Origin: Isoetes taiwanensis
Taxonomy: Eukaryota > Streptophyta > Lycopodiopsida > Isoetales > Isoetaceae
Length of the DNA stretch: 64,000 nt
Reading direction: 5' to 3'
NCBI GenBank assembly: GCA_021234155.1
Contig: JAJEKV010000004.1
Coordinates: 11,160,109 to 11,224,108, forward strand
Positions 10,960-20,770 of the stretch are shown one piece after another; position 1 is the stretch's first letter, and each line of letters opens with the position of its first letter. The notes below the pieces were generated by a model. The model saw nothing but the letters and a program-made list of their open reading frames with translations. It made no database searches and was not told the origin of the DNA. The translations under genes and the position numbers were made by a program.

Positions 10960-11997
10960 CTTCTCGGCAAATGAGATTGGACTATGATCATTTTGAGGTT
11001 CGAGATGGACTTCTATTTCGTGATGGACTTCTGTATATTCCGGATGGTGCCCCTCGATTTCAAGTTCTGTAATCCTGTCATGATTCTCCTCTCGCTGGCC
11101 ATTTTGGCATTGCCAAGACTCTGGAACTTATTGCTCGAGATTATTGGTGGTTAGGTCTCCGTTGCACTGTTGAGATTTTTGTACGCTCATGTGATATTTG
11201 CTGTCATGCAAAAGCTCCCAAGCACCGTCCACATGGTTTGCTTCAGCCTTTACCAGTTCCAGCCGGTCCTTGGAAGAGCATTTCGGTGGATTTTATTGTT
11301 GAGCTTCCATCCTCCCAGGGCCATGACACCATCTTTGTTGTTGTTGATTGTTTTTCTAAGATGGCGCATTTTATTTCTTGCAGCACTTCTATCTCCAGTG
11401 AAGCCACGACAGTTCTCTTGCTTCGAGAGGTGGTTCGACTCCATGGCTTACCAGATAACATTGTCAGTGACTGCGGCCCCCAGTTTGTTGCCAGCTTTTG
11501 GAAGCGTCTTTTGCAACTCTTGCATGTGGAACGTTCGCTCTCTTCCGGACATCACCCAGAGACCAATGGGCAGGTGGAGCGCACTAATCAAACATTTGAG
11601 CAGTATTTGCGATGCTTCATCAATTATCAGCAGGATGATTGGGTTGATTGACTACCCTTGGCAGAATTTGCTTACAATAATTCTGTCCATGCTTCCACAG
11701 GCCAGACTCCCTCCGTTCTTTACTAATTTTGGCAGGCATCCCCGGTGGTCTTTCATTGCTCCTGGATATGACTCAGTCAATCCTAGTGTCGAGAATAGGT
11801 TCGAGAAGCTTCACATGCTCCAGGACGATCTTCAACACCATCTCCTCCAAGCCCAAGCACGTTATCATTATCATGCAGATCAGCACCGTCAGGATGCTCC
11901 TCATTTTGCAGTTGGTGATATTGTTTGGCTCTTGCGTCGGGATTTGCTGACAGCTCGCCCTTGTAACAAGCTCGACTACCGGCGCTTAGGTCCTTAA
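10960..11997 (+). pseudogene. pol: Integrase, Tcn1-like element
   Basis: Integrase inserts the cDNA. The zinc-binding HHCC part is spread over DSPLAGHFG and CDICCHAKAPKHR (11080-11230). The catalytic core has VDFIVELPSSQGHD (first Asp), VSDCGPQF (second Asp) and HHPETNGQVERTNQTFEQYLR (Glu). A TGA at 11649-11651 interrupts, and the frame then continues to 11997 in the C-terminal region (VGDIVWLLRRDL). Confidence 0.88.
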
Positions 11998-11999
11998 CG

Positions 12000-12345
12000 G
12001 ATCATTGAACGAGTTGGTGATGCTGCTTTTCATCTTGAGCTTCCGCCATCAGTTCGACTTCACCCAGTGTTCCATGTGTCTTTGTTGGAACTCTATATAG
12101 CAAATCCATTTCCAGATCGAGTACCTCCACCTCCACCACCAGTCGAGATGGACGATCATGAGGAATTTAAAGTTCGAGAAATTTTGGACTCCAAGTTTCT
12201 ATGACGTCGTCTTTATTATTTGGTCGATTGGGAAAGTTACTCACTATGTGATAGAACCTGGGAGCCTGTTGCGAATCTGACTAATGCTCCTGATAAAGTT
12301 GCGGAGTTTCACCGACGTTACTCGGATAAGGCAAGTTTGAGTACT
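12000..12345 (+). pseudogene. Integrase C-terminal chromodomain, Tcn1-like element
   Basis: After a TAA at 11995-11997 the frame continues with IIERVGDAAFHLELPPS and VFHVSLLELY, a proline-rich linker, and a chromodomain split by a TGA at about 12202: FKVREILDSKFL, then RLYYLVDWESYSLCDRTWEP and FHRRYSD. The YLVDW and TWEP blocks mark a canonical methyl-lysine reader, thought to steer integration to heterochromatin. Confidence 0.8.
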
Positions 12346-12379
12346 CCAGCTCCAGCTCCAGCTCGGAGGACTCGTCGCC

Positions 12380-12722
12380 CCCTCACGTCTTCCTCATATA
12401 CAGGGATGTTCCCAGGAGGTTCTAAAACATTCTAGAACCTACACGTATGCACGACACTTGGCATGATCTCATCCATTGGATGGCGCGATCCTAACCATCG
12501 ACCTAGATATATAAAGAGGCACCTCCTTCTTGTCAAACCATTCCGGTTCAACGCCAGTCTTGAGCCTTCTAGGCATATATCTCGTGTTCCTGATTGCCTT
12601 CGGGCCATTGTACTCTTGATTCCTGTTCATAAATTAGATTCTTTGCCGATCTTGGCGTATTTCTTTCGTATTTCTTGCATATTTTCCACGTATTTTCTTT
12701 GTTTTTGCGTAGGCTCATGACA
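12380..12722 (+). repeat. 3' LTR of the Tcn1-like element
   Basis: Direct repeat of 7220-7561, ending GGCTCATGACA. The coding end of the chromodomain ORF runs almost to its border, and no purine-rich tract is obvious before it. Confidence 0.85.
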
Positions 12723-13435
12723 GGAGCCCGGAGTTTCAACATTCTAAAGAACATATGCTCTGCTTGTGCATACCCTGCAAAAAACATGAGTTACGGTAGA
12801 ACCTGCTTTTGCATTAATCCAGGTTCGCGAAGTCGGCATAAAGGTTTGATTCAATTTTTTCTTCGTCTTTTATCATGTTACTGCTGTAACCAGAACAGAA
12901 GGGCCAAGCAACCAAAAAGAGCATCTGATTTGTGGGTTCTTTTTACACATGCAACTGCTATTGAGCTCATGATCTCTATGATTTTAGTCTTATTTTTGTC
13001 GAAAGAGCAGAGTCTATAGGTAATATGTCCTAAGAGAGCTCCAAGACGAAGCTATGGTGTGGATTGATTGAGTCTGATGAGAGCTATGCAAATTTTGAAA
13101 GCAGAGTAAAAAAACAGGGGAAAGCGTTGTAACCTGTGAACAGGGGAGTGCAACCGGTAAAAAGCTGTAAAAGTTGTTGGCTTCGAAGTTATTCCCAACT
13201 TCCATTCCGAATTGGAAATGGTGCCACGTGGCATTGCCAGATTAAGCTTCCAACAAAAATAGAGACTCAACTTCCATGTTGTTTTATGTTGTTTGTACTT
13301 ACCCTGCTTGTTATTTACAATCTACTGAATTGTTTCTCTTGATTTGAAATCAAATGTTCGCTGGTGAATTTTTCTTCCCTGCGCCTTCTCTCTGTTACCC
13401 TAACTTCGGCTAACCAGGCTCGAAATTTAAGTAAT
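12723..13435. other. Intergenic, no gene seen
   Basis: Nothing recognisable beyond short ORFs on both strands. Confidence 0.4.
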
Positions 13436-13439
13436 AGGA

Positions 13440-14700
13440 AACCGCCACGGGGAGGAGTTTCCGTGGCGGTTCGCTTACGTAAACAACCGGGGAGGGCTTT
13501 TTTCTGAGGTGGCGCTGACGTGTCGCCTACGTGGATTTTTTTTTGGATGAATTGTCGTGTGTTTCTTTTGACTGTAAGTTCTGGCGATGGCGTAACTCCG
13601 GCAGGTCGGAGTCATTTTCTGGAGGCGCTACTGTGGCGCTCGCCTCGGCGTGTAGTTTGACAGTGGCGCCATCCCCTTAGCTTCATTTTGATGCCGATTT
13701 TTCTGGATTTGGAGCCGATTTTGATGCCGTGTGTTATGTTTTTGACTTCTGGCGAGTTCTTGTGAGTTCTTGCGAGTTGTACAGTGGCGGATCGTCCTTA
13801 GGTTCAAGTTTTTCTGGATTTGAAGGAGTTCTGGCGAGTTCTGGCGTTCCGAGGACTTCCGAGGAGTTCTGGCGAGTTCTAGCGACTTTGTGCCGAGTTC
13901 TGGCGAGTTCTGGAGTTCTTGGGACGAGTTCTTGGGAGTTCTTGGGAGTTCTTGACGAGTTCTTGGGAGTTCTTGGTAATTTTTTTAGCTTTTAGTTTTC
14001 TTTATAAATTTCTAACATTTTATTGTTTATTTGTTGCAGTTGTGGACAGTATGGCGGAGGCTGCAGCTGCTCCTGAGGCTGGTTTTCTCGTCGGGATCGA
14101 GGCCTTTGATCCTCTTTGCAGGGTTTGGAGTCCTTCTTTAAGCTTGTTTTTTAACAGAGATGGTTTTGAGGTGTCTGGGTGATTCTTTTTGGCCCGTTTT
14201 ATGTTTTATGGCTCCCTTCTTCCAGGTGTCTATATAACTCAGCATCGGAGTTCAGCATCCAATCCTTTTGGGGGCTCGTGTTAGCTCTTCACTGTGACAT
14301 TCCGGTAGTGGTTTTTGGCTGGGTTTTATTTATCCATATGGAAGAACTTCCTTGTAAGCACTTACGGCAGCTGTCAGGTTGGAAAGCAATCCTTAAGTAT
14401 TGGCTTGGGTTGCGGGAAGTTTCCAAGTGAACAATTTCAGCTGTAAAAATTTTGGATTTTAAATTTTGGATTGTAATGGGATTTCACATTGTAAAACTTT
14501 TGAGTTGTATCTGGGACTTCAATATTGCAGCAGTGTTTGCATGTCTCGTGAAATTGTCTTCAAATTGTTTTCGAAATTTTCTGAATGTAAACAATAGTGG
14601 CGGCGCCGCTTAATCTCCGCCACCAACAGAAGTTTCCATAGACGAAACAAAAACAGGAATCCAGGAATCCAGGAGGAAAAAAGCCCTCCCCGTTGTTTAA
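13440..14700. mobile_element. Small non-autonomous TIR element next to TatD
   Basis: 13480-13503 (TAAACAACCGGGGAGGGC then TTTTTT) is repeated in reverse complement at 14677-14699 with one base missing. Each side also has a GC-rich hairpin built on the same GTGGCGG core: AACCGCCACGG/CCGTGGCGGTT at 13440-13471, and GTGGCGG/CCGCCAC at 14597-14623. The interior has a GAGTTCT-rich minisatellite and a short ATG ORF at 14050-14182 (MAEAAAAPEAGFLVGIEAF) without known relatives. It could equally be a hairpin-rich regulatory region rather than a transposon; no target-site duplication was identified. Confidence 0.55.
13745..13980 (+). repeat. GAGTTCTTGG/GAGTTCTGGC minisatellite
   Basis: Degenerate tandem units of about 10 bp (GAGTTCTTGC, GAGTTCTGGC, GAGTTCTTGG), densest at 13825-13975. 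Confidence 0.85.
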
Positions 14701-14715
14701 GCCCGCAATAAAGTC

Positions 14716-16282
14716 ATGGCTTCTAACTCGCGTTCGGCTATGGCGCTCTTCGATGCCCATTGCCATCTGCAAGACCCTAGAATAGCCCACTGCGTCCCCA
14801 ATCTCATACGATCTGCTTCAGAAGCCGGAGTGCGGTGGTTTGCCGTCAATGGAACTTCTCAGGTAGCTTGGGTTTGTATATTTATTGTCAAATTACAACT
14901 ATCGCCTCAAAATTTCTATTACATGCGTTGCAGCAAGACTGGGAAGCTGTTAAAAAAATGGGCGAGGATTACCCAGCAGTCATTCCGTGCTTTGGTCTCC
15001 ATCCGTGGTATGCTCTGTCGTTTTCATCGCAGTTCTCGTCGCAAATTGTTTCTGACATGTTATTGTTGTTCAGGTATGTTGAGCAACGATCTGAAGATTG
15101 GTTACATAGCTTGCGAGCCATGTTTGAACTTGTGCCACATGCCGCAGTTGGGGAAGTGAGTTGCCACAACACTTAGCAATCTTTGTCTGGTTTACAGGAT
15201 AGATTCACAAAAGTCATCCCATCAAGAATAAAATAAAGGGCAGGCCATTCTTAGAGCACGTCATTGCATTCTCTCATAGTATATCTGTGCCATACCTTCT
15301 TAGAGGCTTCTTAAAAGTGTGATATGTACATATTTCCAGATTGGATTAGACATGGGTGCCAGAGGAAAACAGATAGACGAGGAACTACAGGTAAGGAGTA
15401 TCTAGAATTTGTTTTAAATTTAAGGCGACCCGTTTTCCAATGCCGTTTCATCTCACTGGAAACGTTCAGGCAGGTCAATGTTTTCAAGGAACAGCTTCAC
15501 TTGGCACGGGAACTGCATCGTCCAGCTGCTATTCATTGTGTTCGTGCTTTTGATCGCCTTCAAAAGGCTCTTAAGTAAGGATTTTCATAGTTCACTTTGT
15601 TGCTGTTGATCACTTTTTATATCGAAGGTTTTCCAGGGAAATGGGAAGCTTTCCGGAAGGTTTAATTTTGCATTCCTACTTGGGCTCTGCTGAAATAGTA
15701 GATGAGTTGATCAAGCATAATGCTTACTTCTCATTTTCTGGATTTTTCACTTCATTGAAAGAGACAAAGGCAAAGCGTATATTAGCGAAAGTGAGTTGGT
15801 GCTTGCCATCCAATGCGATATTGAATTTGTCAAATGTTTTTCTACTTGGTAATTCTGTTATGCCATAATTTTAGGTCCCGTTGGATAGAATTCTGCTGGA
15901 GACAGATGCTCCAGATGCACTACCACAGGTGGATCCTTATGTGCTTTCCTGGGTCCCTGAGATTCCTGCAGTCTCAGAAACAGAGGAGGAAAATGTAAAC
16001 GAATGTGATTCTGGTAAACAAATGAGAAATAAGGTGTCAAAAACAGCTTTAAATCATCCAGCAAATATTTGTGCTGTAAGTGGCAACCCTATGGCATGGA
16101 TAACTTGTCATATCCCATTGTAATTTTTCAAAAGGTTTTTACAGTCTCTAATGGCCATTTTTGTTGGACAGGTATTATCCTTTGTCTCCTCCATGAAGGC
16201 TATTCCTGAAAGTGAGTTAGCAACAGCTAGCCATGAAAATGCAAGGCGCCTCTTTTCTTACCCTGGTTCGAAGCTTCTTTAA
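14716..16282 (+). CDS. TatD-type metal-dependent deoxyribonuclease/hydrolase
   Basis: Eight exons were read: 14716-14862, 14934-15007, 15074-15155, 15340-15390, 15474-15574, 15637-15790, 15875-16075 and 16172-16282. They give about 306 aa, normal for TatD proteins, which are TIM-barrel metal-dependent 3'-5' exonucleases used in DNA repair and degradation. Ligand motifs are all present: FDAHCHL (H15, H17), VGEIGLD across the exon 3/4 border (E101), AAIHCVRAF, ILHSYLGSAE and LLETDAPD (metal Asp). All junctions keep frame and use GT/AG. Exon 6 could instead start at 15628, adding three residues in frame; the chosen site has the better pyrimidine tract. The ATG lies 16 bp after the TIR-like element, so that element may supply the 5' UTR or promoter. 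No organelle targeting signal is obvious. Confidence 0.92.
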
Positions 16283-16341
16283 AAGACAGTAGTATTGTGC
16301 AAATGAAATTTCTGTACATTGACACAAGGAAGGATGTTAAG

Positions 16342-16610
16342 TCAGGAAATGTGAAGGGTGATTATTTTGTCAGTTGTGCAACTAATCAGAGTTGCAAGTT
16401 GGTAGGTATGATCCTGCCTTTGCTGCCTCTTCAGAAAAAGGTCAGCATAGAGATTTGTAAGTAGGTAGTTACAATTTTGCCTTTGCTGCCTCTGCAGAGA
16501 AAGTACCATAAAGAGTTGTCTTTTACATGGTAGACGATTAAGATCCATCTGCAGTATGTAAGACTGGCCATTGAGAAGGAATATATGCCATCTGCAGTAT
16601 GTAAGCATGC
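16342..16610. repeat. Imperfect local duplications downstream of TatD
   Basis: TTTGCTGCCTCTTCAGA/TTTGCTGCCTCTGCAGA and CCATCTGCAGTATGTAAG are each present twice. No gene is supported. Confidence 0.6.
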
Positions 16611-16708
16611 CATGGACAATAAGGCTTTAATGTAAAATCTTTTGGCATATGATGTTGAAGCATTAATAGCGCAAAGGAAAATATGATCTACGAGGGTATG
16701 ATTCCAGA

Positions 16709-16950
16709 CCTCTAAGAAGCTCATTCCAATTGAAAAGAATTACCCAACACATGACTTGGAGATGCTTGCAATTGTGCATGCTTTAAAATGAAGGAGGCAC
16801 TATCTGTTGGGTAAGAAATATCTCCTTAAGACAGATCATTAAAGTCTTAAATACTATGTGACACAACCTCAGTCAAACAATTGCTAAAAGTGATGGATGG
16901 ATGCAATTACTGCGAGAAAGTGATTTTAGCATAATGTATCGTCTTAGACA
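16709..16950 (+). pseudogene. Ty3/gypsy RNase H remnant
   Basis: The plus strand reads SKKLIPIEKNYPTHDLEML, AIVHALK, a stop, RHYLLGKKYLLKTDH, a stop, and SLKYYVTQPQSN. This is the Ty3/gypsy RNase H block (PTHDLEMLAIVHALK, LLGK, TDHQSL-like). Both stops and the lack of RT or integrase nearby show a small orphan fragment. It is unlike either full element in this window in detail, so it derives from a third family. Confidence 0.85.
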
Positions 16951-17282
16951 ATCATAATAGTCATATTGTGCTGACGATTATGCGGATATGTTGTCCTGAC
17001 GATTATATCGTGAGCCGTGAGTGGCCGTGTAACTTTGCGTCCGTGGCTGGTTGGCTAGACAGACGAGACTAGGGTTTGAGCCCCTTGCGATGAGGCTTGT
17101 ACGTACGTAGCCTTGAGGTCCCCAAGGAGTATGCTTGAGATGAATTCATAGGTGTAAGCATGTGGATGTGTGTACGCATGCATGTGATCTTGTCTAATTC
17201 AATGCAGGGCACAGTGGAGCAGGTAAGGTCTATTGTCATTCTTATTTTTGGTTGTCAATACTAGATGCTTTTGTTACTTAAG

Positions 17283-17466
17283 GTTTCAAAAAACCTGGAA
17301 TGAACCTGAACTAATTTTTAAGACAAGAGTCTACGAGATGTTGGCAGATTTACTTTGGCAGCTGTATTATGAGCGGTTGCAACTGAAGCCTCAGTACCCG
17401 GATGACGAGTTCGAGGACGAGGTTTCGGAGGAGACAGTTCTTCCAGGACATCCTCGGTCACCTTAG
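17283..17466 (+). pseudogene. Gene-fragment copy A, unknown protein
   Basis: Reads FQKTWNEPELIFKTRVYEML, ADLLWQLYYERLQLKPQYPD, DEFEDEVSEE, then a stop. It follows TTAAG at 17278-17282, which can act as an acceptor. The family is not recognised. It aligns with copy B (19315-19480, minus), and its TW...YE...LWQLYY pattern resembles the end of the third ORF of the 12-kb retrotransposon (TW...FE...LWQLFY near 27325-27400). Both may derive from one accessory-ORF family; this is inference. Confidence 0.5.
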
Positions 17467-17535
17467 ATGAGGAGGCGTCTCTCGGTCACCTTAGATGAGG
17501 AGGCGTCTGTGTGAACTTTAGTTTTATGTTATTTG

Positions 17536-17912
17536 CACATTGTTATGTGTGATCTTTAAGTGTCTGTGCGATAAAAACTTTTATACAGCTTTGGCTTGTG
17601 GTTGACTACCGTATCAATGGAAATTTATCTTGAGCGTGTAAGTTTGTATGTGAATTATTCGGTGTGGCGACCCATGCCAAAAGGACTGGGTTCGTCACCG
17701 TTGATATCAGAACAACTGCGACGGACCCAGCCCCCTTGGCATGAGCCGTCACATGGAACAATTCACATATAAACTTATAAGCGAGACAGTTATACATGCT
17801 CAAGACAACACTTCTATTGATACGATACAATGGCCAAGTACAAGGAAAGCTTTTACAAGGGTTTGTCGTTTTTTTATTTACACAAGCACTTAAAGATCAC
17901 ACATAACAACAT
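17536..17912. repeat. Long imperfect hairpin
   Basis: 17536-17690 pairs with 17738-17912: TTGTTATGTGTGATCTTTAAG, ATCAATGGAA/ATCAATAGAA, TTGAGC, ATGTGAATT and CATGCC blocks are mirrored. The loop is about 47 bases and includes GACTGGGT...ACCCAGCC. A transcript would give about 150 bp of imperfect dsRNA. Confidence 0.75.
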
Positions 17913-18399
17913 ATATATATATACAAGAAATTTATCGCGGTGGCCAAGGCCGCCGCGAACATTTCTCTTTTTCAAAACGGTGCAGTTGGACCCCAGTTAA
18001 CGTCCAACATTCTCTTCTGCAATATTGGCCAAGTGATTCTAGATTGATGTGAAGCAACTTCGTAAGATCTTACATTCTAACTCTAATTTAGAAATTACAA
18101 AATGGGAGAATATTTACCTTGCATGCAATTAGTGAAGCAGAAGAGAAGCGCTCACAATAGCTCTTCAAGTGCTCTCAATGCGTCGAGACAATAAGAAGGC
18201 CTTCTATTTATAAGATGGAGTTTTGTTGGATGATCGACACACATGACTAATCTAGGGCTATATTTATGCCAAGTGCCTATATCGCAACTCGCATGTAATC
18301 ATTAATATCATTCGATATATATTTCATATCCATAATTATCCTAAAATGCATATCAGTAAGATTCTATATATATTGGGATTGATATCTTCTAACAAATTT

Positions 18400-19200
18400 G
18401 CCAATGGCCGCAATAAATGCAAAGTGCACACATGTTGTGCTTTGATAATTCGCAATAAATGCAAAGCGTATTAATGGCCGCAATAAATGCAAAGTGCACA
18501 CACATGTCGTGCTTTGATAACTTCATAATAAATGCAAAGCGTATTAATGGCCGCAATAAATGCAAAGCGTATTAATGGCCGCAATAAATGCAAAGGGTAT
18601 TAATAGCCGCAATAAATGCAAAGTGCACACATGTCGTGCTTTGATAACTCGCAATAAATGCAAAGCGTATTAATGGCCGCAATAAATGCAAAGCGTATTA
18701 ATGGTCGCAATAAATGCAAATGGCTACAATAAATACAAAGTGCACACATGTCGTGCTTTGATAATTCGCAATAAATTCAAAGCGTATTAATGGCCACAAA
18801 AAAATGCAAAGTGTATTAATGGCCGCATTAAATGCAAAGTGCACAAATCTGCCATAAATGCGATGAATGCAACGCGGTCATCCTATGGTAATGCTCATAT
18901 CTTCCTCGCCATAAATGCTCATAAATGCCTCAAATCTGAAATTAATGCCCGCAATAAATGCTTTATAATCAATGAATGCACACAATATTCGAGGTTATTA
19001 ATGGCTGCAATAAATGCTTTACAATCAATGAATGCACACTGTACACGTGTACACGTGTCATGTAATCACGTCAACATCACGAAATATTCGAGGTTACCGC
19101 AATAAATGCTTTATATAATCAATGAATGCAAAAATGAATGCAAAGAAGGTTATTAAGTGGCCGCAATAAATGCTGCAATAAATGCTTTATAAGTAATAAA
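18400..19200. repeat. GCAATAAATGCAAAG tandem/interspersed repeat field
   Basis: The unit TTAATGGCCGCAATAAATGC plus AAAGCG (about 24-26 bp) occurs many times, mixed with a longer unit carrying TGCACACATGTCGTGCTTTG. Later copies change to AATAAATGCTTTATAATCAA with TGAATGCACAC. A higher-order array with increasing divergence to the right. Confidence 0.85.
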
Positions 19201-19314
19201 TGCACACAAGTACACGTGCCATGTTTTAAGAATTTTGAAGGAACAAAATGAAGGAGAACAGAAATTGGACACTCAATTACATAGGAAGGATAAATGGCAC
19301 CACGGTAAATTTCA

Positions 19315-19490
19315 TTGAGACGCCTCCTCATCCAAGGTGACCGAGGATGTCTTGAAAGAACTGGCCTCCTCCGAGACCTCATCCTCGAACTTTCCATCTG
19401 GGTACTGGGGCCTCGACTGCAGCTCCTCATAATACAGTTGCGAAAATATCTATTAACATATCGTATCAAGTGTTGCCCAGGTTTCTCGAA
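19315..19490 (-). pseudogene. Gene-fragment copy B, inverted relative to copy A
   Basis: The minus strand reads FRETWATLDTI, then after disruptions LYYEELQSRPQYPDGKFEDE and VSEEASSFKTSSVTLDEEAS. Spacing and residues follow copy A with many substitutions. Confidence 0.5.
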
Positions 19491-20013
19491 ACAACCAAAT
19501 GATAAAAGAGGTTTTAGACATGCCATCTTAAGACAAACATGTAACAGCTAAGGGGGTTAGTCCACAAGGCCTAAGTGGGAGGGAAGAACAATGAGAACAT
19601 ATGAACCAACGCATGTGCAGCACGATACTGGGTTTGGGTTCAAAGACGTGCCATCCTAAGACAAACACACAATAGGTGACGGGGTTCGCCTACAAGGACT
19701 GGGGGGGGTGGGGGGGAGAGGACAATGGGAATATTCATATAGTGAAGCAATCTAGCATTAACAACCAAAAATAAGAATGACCATAGATCTTAATTATTCC
19801 ACTGCACCCCTGCATTGGTTAGAACAAGATCACGTGCATAGCTACACACATCCACATAGCTACACTAAGAATACATCTTAAACGTACTCCTTCGGTCATG
19901 GCCCCAAGGAGACAGTCTTTCTTTGTACGTACAGGCCTCATTGCAAGGAGGCTCTTCCCGTAGTCCCATCCGTCTAGCCATCCGGCCACGGATACAGAGT
20001 TACACATTCACTC

Positions 20014-20770
20014 CACCCTTTCAAAGATGGTCGCTCAAATAATATTAACAAATGTTGTGTTCTACACATCCAAAAGCTTATATTCTAGTAGCATAATATT
20101 CACCAAATTATATGCATACAAAGCATGACTGCAACATCCATGCAATATGCAACGGGACATTACTCCATATTGGAAAACACTAGCAGTACGACTCTTAAGG
20201 TCTTAGCTAAGAATCCCAAAAAATAGTTAACATTCTATCCCAAATTTATAAGATGGCTTATGGCGCTAAACATACTTGCAATTTATAATTTAAGCTAGGG
20301 ACATTTCCCTATACCATAGGACTTCTGAGCTAAGGTTTGGGATGCTTGGATATGCTCAATTCTTGGCTTTTATTCTCATGTTGACATAGTACATTTAATT
20401 TTTCATGAAGGAAAAAAGGGAAAAAGGATAAGATATATGAAAAGTAGCAAAACTGTCAAGGTGATAGCATGTAAAAAAAGCACTGATTGTGTTAGACGAT
20501 CTTAGTTGCACTATGTAAGGTATTGACACACATTCTAATTTTTTATCACTTATAATAAAGTAAGCATAGAGGGTTGGTCTGCACTTTTGACTATTGTAGG
20601 TTTTGTTAGTTTAGGATTTGTGGATTAAATTAGTGATGCTTTCTCTAGGATCATGTATGGCACTCTCGAGTCATACAGCCCCGTAGCAGGAAGGTAGAGT
20701 CTTTCCTCACATATATATACACCTTACCAAAGCCTCTTTACTCTTCTTAGATCCAATAAACATAAAAGTA
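20014..20770. other. Intergenic, no gene seen
   Basis: AT-rich with only short ORFs. A stretch near 20700-20760 (ATATATATACACC) looks TATA-like, but no gene follows. Confidence 0.4.

Larger units (their letters stand above)
7220..12722 (+). mobile_element. Ty3/gypsy LTR retrotransposon, Tcn1/sushi-like chromovirus, decayed
   Basis: Two direct repeats of about 342 bp (7220-7561 and 12380-12722) flank gag, protease, RT, RNase H, integrase and a chromodomain, all on the plus strand. RT wording (SARYFTKIDLRGAYNLI, REGDEWKTIF, YLDDILVYS) and the post-RNase H segment (FVIKFRPGTLQGKPDAFSRR) resemble fungal and vertebrate sushi/Tcn1 elements more than common angiosperm chromoviruses. The two LTRs differ at roughly 30 positions and the coding region has many stops and frameshifts, so this is an old, inactive copy. 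The LTRs lack a clear TG start, and the flanks ATATT and GGAGC do not match, so the exact ends are uncertain. Confidence 0.9.
17005..20013. mobile_element. Large inverted-repeat structure with duplicated gene fragment
   Basis: 17029-17278 matches the reverse complement of 19745-20008 (GTAAC then TCCGTGGC, GATGGCTAGAC, ATGAGGC, GTACGTAC, TCATTCTTATTTTTGGTTGT). 17361-17490 matches the reverse complement of 19315-19440. An extra hairpin lies at 17536-17912, and a tandem-repeat field fills 18400-19200. The layout suits a foldback element or an inverted duplication. No transposase and no clear target-site duplication were seen. Confidence 0.65.

Noticed and set aside
13919-14182. Protein-coding gene inside the TIR-like element
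   Set aside because: Short frame over a minisatellite, with no recognised motif.
17029-17110. SINE with pol III boxes in the outer inverted arms
   Set aside because: TGGCTGGTTGG and GGTTTGAGCCCC look like A and B boxes, but they are only about 18 bases apart and the B box is not kept in the other arm.
18400-19200. CRISPR array
   Set aside because: Units are tandem and degenerate without unique spacers of constant length, in a plant nuclear context.
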